41,042 bases of DNA from Ignavibacteriales bacterium (GCA_016193365.1 JACPSI010000064.1:1-41042); one strand, 5' to 3'. Shown: positions 25,803 through 34,561, counted from the stretch's first letter. The notes: generated by a model from the letters alone, not told the origin. Numbers and translations: made by a program.

Positions 25803-27575
25803 TCAATCTTGAGCAGCCGCAGTAGACTGCTTTCGGTTGTACACAGCCTTTCCGCCCACGACAGTAAGTTCAACCTTTGTTGTCAGCAATTCCCTTGGCG
25901 GAACTGTCATGATGTCATCGGAGAACACGACAAAGTCGGCGAGCTTTCCCGATTCGATTGAACCTTTTTCCTTTTCCTGAAATTCAGCATACGCTGCCCA
26001 CGCAGTAAAACTCCTAACAGCTTCTTCCCTCGTCATCCTCTGATCACCGTACCAGCCATCCGAAAATGCATGCGCGTCAGTTATGCCGTCGTGTGACAAC
26101 TGGAAAAAGTTCTGAACGTCCACCGCAGATGAGGGTCGCCGTTCATGATCCTGACGCGTCACCGCCGAATAAATTCCATACAAGGGATTGGGATGTTCCA
26201 CAGGGAAATCGGAACCACCCGGTATGATAACTCCCGTTTCCAGCAGCGAGCGCCATGCATAGGCGCCGCGAACTCGCTTCGTCCCTAACCGGGCCTCAGC
26301 CCAATACATGTCCGAAGTGCAATGCGTCGGTTGCATACTTGGAATCACGCTAAGTTTCTTGAAGCGGGGGATGTCGTCGGCGCTGAGCACCTGGGCATGC
26401 TCAATACGAAGGCGGTGGTCTGCGACTGGATTCTCCTTGAGGGCGTCCTCGTACACATTCAGCACAATGTTGTTTCCGCGATCTCCTATTGCATGAACGC
26501 ACACCTGGAAACCATGTTTCAAGGCATCGTCGACTGCCTTCCGAAGCTCCAGTTCCGATGAAACAGTTAATCCCCTGTTCCCCGGGTCGTCACTGTATGG
26601 TTGAATCAAAGCTGCACCGCGAGACCCCAAAGCACCGTCTATGTAGAGCTTGATCGCTCTGACGCTGAGTTGATGATCGCCATAATTCACAAGCGAACCA
26701 TTCTTGAGGAAGTAGTCCCAGGTTTCGCCCGTTCCGCCAATAGCTGCATAAACCCTCAAGGGAAACTGATGCATATCGATTGCTCTTTTATACAACTCGA
26801 TCTCGCTAGAATCCACTCCCATATCATGCACACTCGTGATACCGTATTGCAGACATTCGTCAACCGCGAGTGAGAGCGCATCAACAGATTCTTTTCTCGA
26901 CAACGGCGGGAGGTGTTTTGCGACGAGTTCCATAGCGGCGTCGATAAAAACGCCGGTAGGATTGCCTTTCAAATCCCGAATGATCCTTCCCCCAGACGGG
27001 TCCTTTGTGGTTTTCGTAATGCGGGCAATTTTCATCGCTTCTTTGTTGACCCAACAGGCGTGGCCGTCGATGCGCGTCAGAAACACAGGATTATTCGGTG
27101 AGAATTTGTCGAGTGAGCGGTGTGTGGGAAACCTTCTGGGCGTCCAAAGGTTCTGGTCCCACCCCCTTCCCCTGATCCATTGCCCTTTTTGTGACCTGCT
27201 GACACGGGCACGTATCCGTCCGGCTGCTTCCGTTTCCGAGGAGGCACCTGAGACATCCACTGTCATTCTCGCAATTCCAAGCGAAAGGAGATGAGCATGG
27301 GCATCGATGAACCCGGGAAGGATGGTTTTGCCCGCCAAATCGACGGTCAACTTTGCTTTAAATCTCCGTTCAACGGAGCTTCGCGAACCGACACCAACAA
27401 TTCTCCCTTGACGTACGGCGATCGCTTCTTCAATATCATTGTCATCGTTCATCGTGTAAACCGTTGAGTTCACAAAAATGGTGTCAACTTCTTCTGGAAA
27501 AAATAAATACCAGACGACAGAAACAACGATGAAGAGAAGCGACGCAACAAGAAGTATTCTCAGAAGTCTGTCCAT
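25803..27575 (-). CDS. YtcJ-like amidohydrolase, membrane anchored
   Basis: A 590-residue amidohydrolase-superfamily (Amidohydro_3) protein. An N-terminal transmembrane segment (LLRILLVASLLFIVVSVVWY) is followed by the domain start VDTIFVNSTVYTMNDDND. Metal-ligand motifs are GFIDAHAHLLSLG, the lysine-region IKLYIDGALGSRGAAL, VCVHAIGDRGN, RIEHAQVLS and GSDFPVEHPNPLYGIYSAVT. The anchor suggests action at the outer face of the inner membrane. Substrate unknown; members hydrolyse amides or cyclic amidine-type bonds. It is 5 bp after the sodium symporter gene, implying that uptake and hydrolysis are linked. Confidence 0.9.
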   Translation of the reverse strand: MDRLLRILLVASLLFIVVSVVWYLFFPEEVDTIFVNSTVYTMNDDNDIEEAIAVRQGRIVGVGSRSSVERRFKAKLTVDLAGKTILPGFIDAHAHLLSLGIARMTVDVSGASSETEAAGRIRARVSRSQKGQWIRGRGWDQNLWTPRRFPTHRSLDKFSPNNPVFLTRIDGHACWVNKEAMKIARITKTTKDPSGGRIIRDLKGNPTGVFIDAAMELVAKHLPPLSRKESVDALSLAVDECLQYGITSVHDMGVDSSEIELYKRAIDMHQFPLRVYAAIGGTGETWDYFLKNGSLVNYGDHQLSVRAIKLYIDGALGSRGAALIQPYSDDPGNRGLTVSSELELRKAVDDALKHGFQVCVHAIGDRGNNIVLNVYEDALKENPVADHRLRIEHAQVLSADDIPRFKKLSVIPSMQPTHCTSDMYWAEARLGTKRVRGAYAWRSLLETGVIIPGGSDFPVEHPNPLYGIYSAVTRQDHERRPSSAVDVQNFFQLSHDGITDAHAFSDGWYGDQRMTREEAVRSFTAWAAYAEFQEKEKGSIESGKLADFVVFSDDIMTVPPRELLTTKVELTVVGGKAVYNRKQSTAAAQD

Positions 27576-27580
27576 GCGCT

Positions 27581-29338
27581 TTACTCCACCAATTCCTTAA
27601 ACCCCCGCTTCGATAAATCCCAGTAAATGACACCGGCGGCAACAAGTCCCACAGCAATAAAGAGGGCCGCAGAACCGATATCCCCCAAAATGAACTTACC
27701 GATTCCAAAAAGCATGGCGTACACGAGCACGATTCCCGCAATCCAGTCAATAAATAACTTCGAATATCCAGAGTCACCCTTGATTTCGGGGAGAAGCTTC
27801 TCAATCGGCCGCCATCCGAATCCCCCCGGATGAACCCTTCGATAGAAATTCTTCAACGTTTTTTCATCAGTGGGTTTCGTCAAAAACGTAACGGCCAGCC
27901 AAACCACTGTCGTGACGCCGACGATAGAGAATAGCGAAACGGGAAACTCAACGCCTTGAGATTTGATGACCGCGTACACCAAAAGGGGCGTGATCATGGC
28001 AGTGATTTCACTCCATGCATTGACCCGCCACCAGAACCACCGAAGTATCAGAACCAGTCCCAACCCAGCCCCGGCTTCGATGATGAATGCCCAGGCACCC
28101 GAGATTGTGTCAAGAATCAACGTGATAACGACGGAACACAACATCACAACGATTGTGGTCAACCGTGAAACAAGGACGAGGTTTTTCTCTCCAGCCTGAG
28201 GTTTGACGAAACGTTTGTAGAAATCGTTGATTACGTATGAAGTTCCCCAGTTCAGTTGCGTCGCAATTGTTGACATGTACGCAGCAAAAAACGAGGCAAC
28301 GAGCATTCCCTTAAGCCCCGCCGGGAGAAAGTCCCTCATTGCATAGACATAACCGAGACGCTTGTCCGCCGCATCGAGATCCGGATACAAAATAAGCGTC
28401 GCCAGGCCAACCAGGATCCATGGCCAAGGACGGACACAATAATGCGCAACGGTAAACCAAAGAGTCGCAAAAAGGGAGTGTTTCTCATCCTTGGCCGACA
28501 TCATGCGCTGGGCAATGTAGCCGCCGCCCCCCGGCTCCGCACCGGGATACCATGCCGACCACCACTGAATACCGACAAAAGCAAGAAAAGCCGCCACGGT
28601 GATTGCCAGCGCTCCCCCAACGCTTTCTGCCGACGCTTCACTACCAATCGTGGGAAGAAACTGGAGGGACCAGCCGGGAAGTTTTTCCGTCAGACCGGAA
28701 ATGCCTCCAATTTGCGGCAGTCCCAGAACAACGAATGCAAGGACGATCGTCCCTGTCATTGCAAGAACAAATTGAAAAGCATCCGTCACAGCCACGCCCC
28801 ACAAACCTGATAACGCAGAGTAGACGGCAGTAACAGCGAGTGCCAGCGCAACGTAAAGGAGAACCTGATCGCGGGGAATGCCAAACATTCCTTCGAGAAT
28901 CGAGGCCATGGCCAGGTTGACCCACCCCATGATGACGCAATTCATGAAGATGCCCAGATATAAAGAACGAAATCCGCGCAAGAATGCTGCTGCCTTTCCT
29001 GAGTATCTTAGCTCCACCAATTCAACATCCGTCATAATCCCGGCTCGTCTCCACAACCGTGCAAAGAAGAAGACCGTCAGCATGCCTCCGAAAACAAAAT
29101 TCCACCAGATCCAGTTGCCGGCGATACCGTTCTTCGCCACCAATTCCGTTATTGCGAGGGGCGTATCTGCGGCAAATGTCGTGGCAACCATGGATGTCCC
29201 CGCAAGCCACCAGGGTAGATTTCTTCCCGAAAGAAAAAATTCCTGAATGTTGCTTCCCGCCCGCTTCGTGTAATAAATTCCAATGCCAGCGCTCCCTGCG
29301 AAATAGAGAACAACAATCAACCAGTCAATGATGTCCAT
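27581..29338 (-). CDS. Sodium:solute symporter family protein
   Basis: A polytopic SSS-family transporter of 585 residues with about 13-14 hydrophobic segments. It begins DIIDWLIVVLYFAGSAGIGI, with the typical FFLSGRNLPWWLAGTSMVAT in the second segment and the later AAYMSTIATQLNWGTSYVIN, which holds SSS sodium-site residues. The ATG at 29338 has AGGA seven bases upstream and is preferred over the TTG at 29344. Substrates of the family include sugars, amino acids and organic anions; this one is unassigned. It is coupled to the amidohydrolase and divergent from the alpha-mannosidase. Confidence 0.9.
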   Translation of the reverse strand: MDIIDWLIVVLYFAGSAGIGIYYTKRAGSNIQEFFLSGRNLPWWLAGTSMVATTFAADTPLAITELVAKNGIAGNWIWWNFVFGGMLTVFFFARLWRRAGIMTDVELVELRYSGKAAAFLRGFRSLYLGIFMNCVIMGWVNLAMASILEGMFGIPRDQVLLYVALALAVTAVYSALSGLWGVAVTDAFQFVLAMTGTIVLAFVVLGLPQIGGISGLTEKLPGWSLQFLPTIGSEASAESVGGALAITVAAFLAFVGIQWWSAWYPGAEPGGGGYIAQRMMSAKDEKHSLFATLWFTVAHYCVRPWPWILVGLATLILYPDLDAADKRLGYVYAMRDFLPAGLKGMLVASFFAAYMSTIATQLNWGTSYVINDFYKRFVKPQAGEKNLVLVSRLTTIVVMLCSVVITLILDTISGAWAFIIEAGAGLGLVLILRWFWWRVNAWSEITAMITPLLVYAVIKSQGVEFPVSLFSIVGVTTVVWLAVTFLTKPTDEKTLKNFYRRVHPGGFGWRPIEKLLPEIKGDSGYSKLFIDWIAGIVLVYAMLFGIGKFILGDIGSAALFIAVGLVAAGVIYWDLSKRGFKELVE

Positions 29339-29433
29339 TGTCAATTCCTGAAGAAGAGTGCATAACGGAGAATTGTGAGAAAGGCTTCAGAGAAATCAGA
29401 AAGTTTGAATCGGGGGCGAGGAGATTGAAGCAC

Positions 29434-29462
29434 AATGTAGTCGAAGTGGCGTGGAATTGCAA
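29434..29462 (-). promoter_or_regulatory. Candidate promoter for the symporter-amidohydrolase pair
   Basis: TTGCAA and TACATT lie 17 bases apart on the minus strand, about 95 bp before the symporter start. Each box matches consensus at four of six positions. The rest of the 29345-29546 intergenic stretch shows no gene. Confidence 0.3.
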
Positions 29463-29546
29463 ACAAAATGATGATGGCCCCTGGAAAAGATCCGGTTGCT
29501 CCACCATTTCCCCAAAGGTTCGAGAATGAAAGCCTAAACGGCACTG

Positions 29547-29640
29547 ACCGTCTCACTTCGTTATTAAGACCCCTCTTGAATTCTCCCCTATAACGGGGAT
29601 TCATTCAAGAATAGGGGAGAAAAAAATTGAGTGAGACGGT
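29547..29640 (+). promoter_or_regulatory. Nested and mutually exclusive inverted repeats over the alpha-mannosidase start
   Basis: Three perfect inverted repeats overlap the leader: ACCGTCTCACT (29547-29557) with AGTGAGACGGT (29630-29640, inside codons 2-5); TTCTCCCCTAT (29581-29591) with ATAGGGGAGAA (29611-29621, containing the SD GGGGAG); and TCTTGAAT (29574-29581) with ATTCAAGA (29603-29610), continued inward by TCCCC/GGGGA. The second and third cannot form together. One hides the ribosome binding site and the other frees it. Confidence 0.6.
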
Positions 29641-32600
29641 TGCTCATTTCAATAAGAATGCCTATTTTCCACCGCACCTTTTCAAAAATTCGACAAAATC
29701 CGCAAAAATGGCAGTCGATCTCCTCGACCAAATTCTCCCCCACATAAAAAACGCCATCTATCCGCTTCGCCTGAGCCTGCAGGATTGGAGACTGAAAGAC
29801 GCCGACGTTCCCGGAGCACACAGCGCTTCCCTACGAGACCATTCGTGGGCGGTAACGCAAATACCGTTTCAATGGCTTGGAGATAAAAAGACCTATTGGT
29901 TTCGGAAAGAAATCCGCGTACCTGAGGAATTCACCGGAAAACAACTTGCCCTCCTGCTTGAATTCCAGGAAGCGCTCCTGTTTATCAACGGGAAGCCATA
30001 CCACGGACTCGGTGACCATCACAAAGAGGTGTTTCTTACAGACAAGTCGAGAACGAACGAGACGTTTCTTCTTGCGATTCAAGCGTTCAGTGGACGAAAA
30101 CGCGGCGTGAACACCTTCAACAACGCGGAACTTGTCGTCGTGAACCGGACAGCGAGGGCGTTGTACAACGGACTGACAACGATCCGTGAACTGGACAGAA
30201 TCGTCGGTCACAGTACACCGGAATCCAAGGAGCTTCGTGAGCTTATCCGTCGTACGCTGATTTTTCTCAAATACTTTAAGCCGGAAGGCGAAGAATATCC
30301 CAACGCGATCGCCCGGGCTCAAAAATTCCTCATCAGCACGCTTGAAACGGAATTCAAGACGAGCCTGCCCGGAATCGTACACCTTGTACCTCATTCGCAT
30401 GTTGATATTGCCTGGTTGTGGAGGCCGAGCGAAACGGCATACAAGGCAGCCAGAGTCCAGAGCACTGTTCTTCGGCTTATGGAAGAGTTTCCCGAATGCA
30501 GGTTTACTCAAAGCCAGGCCCTGCTCTCTGAACTGACGAGGAAGGCTTTTCCGGATATTTTCAAGCAAGTGAAGCAACGAATTCTCGAGGGCAGGTGGGA
30601 AGCTGTCAGCCCGCTTTGGGTTGAACAGGACTACAACATTCCCGGCGGCGAAGCTCTCATACGGAACATTCTTCTGGGAAAACGGTATTTCAAAAATGAA
30701 TTAGAAACCGATTCAACCGTTGCCTGGCTCCCGGATTCACTCGGATTTGCCTGGTCATTGCCGCAGATTTTGAAAAAATCCGGCATTACTTCTCTCCTGA
30801 CAACGAAACTTCTTCGCAACGACACAACAGTCTTCCCCCATAGCTCTTTCTGGTGGCAAGGAATCGACGGAACGAGAATCCTCGTTCACATCCCTCCTGC
30901 CGGTCTCGACAGTACGCTGAGCCCAAAAGACATCAGAAAGTCATGGGAGAATTTTCTTGAAAAAGATTCAAACCCCGCGACGCTCCAGACATTCGGCTAT
31001 TCGAATGAAGGAGGTGGAATCAACGCCGAACAACTGGAAAGTTCGGTGTTGTTAAAGACCATCACAGGCCTTCCCGCATCGCTCATTTCAAGTGCGAAGG
31101 AATTCTTTTCCCAGGCCGAGCAACAAGGTGAAAACCTCCCTGCCTGGAACGATGAGCTTTATGTTGAAAGGCATCGCGGCACCTATACTACTCAAGCCTT
31201 CATCAAAAAAGAAAGCCGGTATGGCGAACGCCTTCTTTACAACGCCGAGCTGTTTGCCACTCTTGCCATGGTGTACGGAAAATCACCGGCCCAGAGAAAA
31301 TATCCGAGTGAAAATCTGAAATTCGCGTGGAAAACTCTCCTGCGCAATCAATATCATGAAATCCTTAGCGGAACATCTATCGCCGAGGTATACGAGGAAG
31401 CGAGAAAGGATTTTGAGGAGGTCAGGAATGTTACTTCACGCGTGATCGACCGTGCGGCTCATTCCTTCATTCACTCTGCTAAAAGTTCGAAGGAATTCAC
31501 TTTCGTTGTTTTCAACACGCTTCCAGCAGAACGAAGCGAGTACGCTGAGATTTCCGTAAAATCCAACGAAAAGAATTTTAGTGTTCACGACGGACAAGGC
31601 CAAGCTGTTCAGCATCAGGTTCTCGAACGCAACCGTGGCGTAGTGCGGATACTCTGTTATGTTCCTAAAATTCCTCCATTTTCAACAATGTCCCTGACTG
31701 TGCGGCCCATAGAAGAAAAACCCGAGTATGTTCGTCCGTGGAAAACTTCGGACCGGATTCTTGAAACGCCGCTGTTCAAAGTTCGGCTTGATAAAAAAGG
31801 CGCTTTGAGTTCTGTGTACGACAAAATGTTGCGCCGTGAGCTCATTGAACGAGGCAAAAGAGGAAATCTTTTTCAGGCTTTTCAAGACACTCCGGAACAA
31901 GCCGATGTCTGGGAACTTGACCAGAGTTATGAAAGGCAAAAACTTGACATTTTTCACCTTAAGAACAGCCGCTTCGTTGAGATGGGGCCATTAAGAGCAA
32001 GGATCAGGCTTGACCTTCGTTCTCCGAACGGCTCATCCATCACTCAGGATATTCTTCTTTATCATCAGCTGAGGCGGATAGATTTTCAGACGCGTGTGAA
32101 TTGGCGGGAACGCCGCACGTTGCTGAAGGTCGCGTTTCCTCTGAATATCAAGACAAATGTCGCCACCTACGACATACAATTCGGCTCCATCAAGCGGAAC
32201 ACAAAACCGAAGTTAGATGCAGACGCAGCAAAATTCGAAGTGCCGGCCCAGCAGTGGGCGGATTTGTCCGAGCAAAAGCTGGGAGTGAGTTTACTCAACG
32301 ACTGTAAGTATGGTTACGATGCAAGAGCGAATGTCCTGCGGCTTTCGCTTATCCGGTCGCCGTTCTATCCTCATCCGAATGAACCATGGCGGCTGAGCGA
32401 CGACAAATGTACCGACCAGGGAGAGCATCAGTTTACGTATTCGCTTTATCCCCATCCGGGTGACTGGAAAAAGGGCGAGACTGTCCTCCAGGCCCGAATG
32501 TTGAATAACTCTGTGGTGCTGTTTGCGAATGCCGCAGCCACAAAAGAACGTGTTCCGTTGGCGATTTCGAAGAGGAATGTTCAACTGAGTTCATTGAAGA

Positions 32601-32827
32601 AGGCTGAGGATAGCGACGACTTGATTCTCAGGCTCTACGAATGTCATGGGGAAACCACGGATTGCTCTGTTGCCTTCGATTTTGTTGTTAAAACCGCCGA
32701 GGAGTGCGACCTGTTAGAGAATCCGTTGAAGGGTTTGAAGCTCTCAAAAGGCAGGATGGCTCTCAAATTCCAGCCTTTCGAGATAAAGACGTTGAAGCTG
32801 GGGTTGCGAAAAAAAATAACTTTGTAG
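29627..32827 (+). CDS. Alpha-mannosidase, glycoside hydrolase family 38
   Basis: A 1066-residue GH38 enzyme releasing alpha-linked mannose. After an N-terminal beta-sandwich (about 1-230) comes the catalytic domain: LVPHSHVDIAWLWRPSETAY with zinc-binding His and Asp, then VAWLPDSLGFAWSLPQILKK with the nucleophile Asp, FWWQGIDGTRILVHIPP, and ERHRGTYTTQAFIKKESRYG with a further zinc His. The helical middle domain (LRNQYHEILSGTSIAEVYEE) and C-terminal beta-sandwich follow. No signal peptide is seen, so it should be cytoplasmic. The start is TTG at 29627, behind GGGGAG seven bases upstream; the leader is unusually structured. It is the first plus-strand gene in the window, divergent from the symporter. 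The exact linkage specificity is unknown. Confidence 0.92.
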   Translation: MSETVAHFNKNAYFPPHLFKNSTKSAKMAVDLLDQILPHIKNAIYPLRLSLQDWRLKDADVPGAHSASLRDHSWAVTQIPFQWLGDKKTYWFRKEIRVPEEFTGKQLALLLEFQEALLFINGKPYHGLGDHHKEVFLTDKSRTNETFLLAIQAFSGRKRGVNTFNNAELVVVNRTARALYNGLTTIRELDRIVGHSTPESKELRELIRRTLIFLKYFKPEGEEYPNAIARAQKFLISTLETEFKTSLPGIVHLVPHSHVDIAWLWRPSETAYKAARVQSTVLRLMEEFPECRFTQSQALLSELTRKAFPDIFKQVKQRILEGRWEAVSPLWVEQDYNIPGGEALIRNILLGKRYFKNELETDSTVAWLPDSLGFAWSLPQILKKSGITSLLTTKLLRNDTTVFPHSSFWWQGIDGTRILVHIPPAGLDSTLSPKDIRKSWENFLEKDSNPATLQTFGYSNEGGGINAEQLESSVLLKTITGLPASLISSAKEFFSQAEQQGENLPAWNDELYVERHRGTYTTQAFIKKESRYGERLLYNAELFATLAMVYGKSPAQRKYPSENLKFAWKTLLRNQYHEILSGTSIAEVYEEARKDFEEVRNVTSRVIDRAAHSFIHSAKSSKEFTFVVFNTLPAERSEYAEISVKSNEKNFSVHDGQGQAVQHQVLERNRGVVRILCYVPKIPPFSTMSLTVRPIEEKPEYVRPWKTSDRILETPLFKVRLDKKGALSSVYDKMLRRELIERGKRGNLFQAFQDTPEQADVWELDQSYERQKLDIFHLKNSRFVEMGPLRARIRLDLRSPNGSSITQDILLYHQLRRIDFQTRVNWRERRTLLKVAFPLNIKTNVATYDIQFGSIKRNTKPKLDADAAKFEVPAQQWADLSEQKLGVSLLNDCKYGYDARANVLRLSLIRSPFYPHPNEPWRLSDDKCTDQGEHQFTYSLYPHPGDWKKGETVLQARMLNNSVVLFANAAATKERVPLAISKRNVQLSSLKKAEDSDDLILRLYECHGETTDCSVAFDFVVKTAEECDLLENPLKGLKLSKGRMALKFQPFEIKTLKLGLRKKITL

Positions 32828-32832
32828 GAGGC

Positions 32833-32848
32833 ACGTTCGATTGAACGT
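32833..32848 (+). repeat. Short palindrome after the alpha-mannosidase gene
   Basis: ACGTTC-GATT-GAACGT forms a 6-bp stem directly past the stop codon. No T-run follows; possible 3' end hairpin only. Confidence 0.35.
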
Positions 32849-32889
32849 CCTATACACTCAATCCCGGAGATGAACCCCGGCACGAATGT

Positions 32890-32934
32890 GACGGGCTCCA
32901 TCAACTAAGCTTAATCCCTGCGATGGAGTCCGTC
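32890..32934. repeat. REP-like hairpin upstream of the transposase
   Basis: GACGGGCTCCATC (32890-32902) and GATGGAGTCCGTC (32922-32934) are inverted copies matching at 12 of 13 positions around a 19-nt loop. They end 8 bp before the transposase ATG and belong to the 13-bp family GRYGGAGYCCRTC also found downstream. Confidence 0.75.
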
Positions 32935-32942
32935 GTATAGCG

Positions 32943-33506
32943 ATGGAAGTCTTCCCGGATCAATATTACCACCTCTATAACCGCTCCAACAATTCAGAGA
33001 TAATCTTCAAGTCCCCAAAAGCGTACCGCCTCTTTTTAAAGAAATACAGAAAGCATATTGAAGAATTTGCCGACACGATTGGATTTTGTCTGATGCCGAC
33101 ACATTTTCACTTCCTTATTTACACAAAGTCCCCGGAAGTCGAAAGACTGACACAAAACATCGGCATCCTTCTAAGTTCATATACCAAAGCAATGAACGTC
33201 ATTCACAAACGCCATGGGAGTATGTTCCAACGGCACACGAAAGCCAAGCATGTTAACGACGATGATTATCTGATCACTTTGCTCACTTACATCCATCAGA
33301 ACCCGGTGCGAGCTGGCTTGGTCAAGAAACTCGAAGATTGGGAATTCTCAAGCTATCGCCTCTTTACGGGTCAGAGTCCGGTCGAGGACTCAGACATGCC
33401 GTTGATAAGGAGAGATGTCATAACAAACCACTTCTCTTCAATCGCAGAATTCGAAACGTATTCAGAGGCCCTTCTTCAAGCGGTGAAGAAAGAGTATTGG
33501 GTGTGA
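32943..33506 (+). CDS. REP-associated Y1 transposase (RAYT, IS200-like)
   Basis: A 187-residue protein of the Y1/HUH (Transposase_17) family. It has the N-terminal YYHLYNRSNNSEIIFK, the metal-binding HUH-type motif GFCLMPTHFHFLIYTKSP, the catalytic-tyrosine helix region ILLSSYTKAMNVIHKRHGSM, FQRHTKAKHV, and YIHQNPVRAGLVKKLEDWEF. These features mark RAYTs, which are domesticated single-copy transposases linked to REP palindromes rather than classical IS200 elements. The flanking REP-like palindromes on both sides support that. The start region itself (CGATGGAAGTC) resembles half a repeat unit. It looks intact. Confidence 0.9.
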   Translation: MEVFPDQYYHLYNRSNNSEIIFKSPKAYRLFLKKYRKHIEEFADTIGFCLMPTHFHFLIYTKSPEVERLTQNIGILLSSYTKAMNVIHKRHGSMFQRHTKAKHVNDDDYLITLLTYIHQNPVRAGLVKKLEDWEFSSYRLFTGQSPVEDSDMPLIRRDVITNHFSSIAEFETYSEALLQAVKKEYWV

Positions 33507-33539
33507 CTAGCGGGACCAACAATTAAGCCGTAAACTCCC

Positions 33540-33615
33540 GACGGAGTCCATCATCAATTCAAGCCAGTAAGATGGACTCCACCTCAAAGAAAAAGCTTCG
33601 TCGGTGGAGCCCATC
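33540..33615. repeat. REP-like cluster downstream of the transposase
   Basis: Three units of the 13-bp family lie in alternating orientation: GACGGAGTCCATC (33540-33552), GATGGACTCCACC (33571-33583, reverse) and GGTGGAGCCCATC (33603-33615). Neighbouring units can pair as hairpins at 11-12 of 13 positions, as in bacterial BIME/REP doublets. Confidence 0.75.
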
Positions 33616-33620
33616 GCATA

Positions 33621-33677
33621 TTACCTTAAGAACATCCTTTTCACGTTCGTAGCCCGCCTCCTTCGTCCCGCCGAATT
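33621..33677 (-). pseudogene. Decayed fragment of a T9SS sorting-domain C-terminus
   Basis: The minus strand reads (F)GGTKEAGY and, after an apparent 2-base deletion, TNVKRMFLR followed by TAA. This copies the end of the neighbouring sorting domains (SGGTKESVYGSMKRMMLLR). Only the last 19 or so codons survive, out of frame, between the REP cluster and the beta-barrel gene. Confidence 0.55.
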
Positions 33678-33694
33678 GTTCGGGGATCGCGAAG

Positions 33695-34387
33695 CTAGAG
33701 TATCACTCCCACCAGCAACTGAAAAATTGACGCGGGAATGTCGAAGGTCCCTTCCGTCTCATACGTTGACGTGAAGCCTGGGCCGCTCTCAACTGTTGTG
33801 ATCTTGAGCTTATATGACGGCTGACCCGTAAAATAACGAGCCGTTACGTTCACTCTCTCTCCAAATATCAGACCTGCACCGAGACCGTATGCAAAGGCTG
33901 AAGCCGATACCGATGGCGACGTAGTGCTAGAGCCTCCTTGAGTCGCGTTCACATCCGGGCTTGTCCCGAAGACGATGCCCACCTGGCCTGACAGCGACAA
34001 AGAGATTGTCGGAGAAACAACTGTGGTGAATCTCAATCCAGTTACGGGCCAGATGGTCGTCCAAGTGCCGAGGTTTCCACTTACCGAACCCGAGTTTCCG
34101 AATGCCGACTTGATGTAGTCCTCGCTCAAACCGTTGAAAGAAAACATTGCGCTGCTCCACCACGACAGCACGGGAGCAATAGGCACTCCGAGTTCTGCAC
34201 CGAATGCAAATCCCAGATTTGCACCTCCGGCTTTCACATTGTAGTAATCCTTGGCGGCAAAATCACTGACGGGAATCGCCAAACCGCCAAAGAATCCAAT
34301 ATTGAATTTCCGGGGTGTTGGCTGATCTTGTGCCATGCTTGTGCGAGAAATGAGGAGGCCTGCCAGCAACAGAAGGGTGATTCGCAT
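33695..34387 (-). CDS. Outer-membrane beta-barrel protein
   Basis: A 230-residue exported protein. The start is set at the ATG at 34387 with AGGAG eight bases upstream; it gives a clean signal peptide (MRITLLLLAGLLISRTSMAQ). The mature part is built of short alternating strands rich in Gly and aromatic residues (FNIGFFGGLAIPVSDFA, LGFAFGAELGVPI, ISLSLSGQVGIVFG, FAYGLGAGLIFGERVNVTAR) and ends in a hydrophobic strand FQLLVGVIL, as in porin-like small barrels. No enzyme motif. Similar to generic porin-family/OmpA-barrel proteins; function unknown. Confidence 0.75.
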   Translation of the reverse strand: MRITLLLLAGLLISRTSMAQDQPTPRKFNIGFFGGLAIPVSDFAAKDYYNVKAGGANLGFAFGAELGVPIAPVLSWWSSAMFSFNGLSEDYIKSAFGNSGSVSGNLGTWTTIWPVTGLRFTTVVSPTISLSLSGQVGIVFGTSPDVNATQGGSSTTSPSVSASAFAYGLGAGLIFGERVNVTARYFTGQPSYKLKITTVESGPGFTSTYETEGTFDIPASIFQLLVGVIL

Positions 34388-34476
34388 GAACCAAGCTCCT
34401 TTCGTGGATAATGAAGGTGACATCAGTGTTAGCCGCGCTAAGACCAGAAGCGAGGCATCCGCCTACGTTCGGTCTG

Positions 34477-34494
34477 CGTCAATCTTTATTGACG
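34477..34494. repeat. Palindrome upstream of the beta-barrel gene
   Basis: CGTCAAT-CTTT-ATTGACG is a perfect 7-bp inverted repeat about 90 bp before the barrel start. It could be an operator or the mRNA 3' end of the next gene. The rest of 34388-34561 shows no gene. Confidence 0.35.
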
Positions 34495-34561
34495 TTCCTA
34501 ACTTGGCGTCGCAATAAGGATCGCGCCAATCCAAACGGGTACGCGCTGCCAGGGACCAGCT

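Noticed and set aside
29338-29529. Small plus-strand frame in the divergent intergenic region
   Set aside because: No SD or recognisable motif, and it overlaps the likely symporter promoter.
29831-30577. 248-codon minus-strand frame
   Set aside because: Antisense to the start of the GH38 alpha-mannosidase, whose motifs are unambiguous.
32828-33690. Complete IS200/IS605 insertion sequence
   Set aside because: No tnpB or conventional left/right ends; palindromes of REP type on both sides fit a RAYT locus better.
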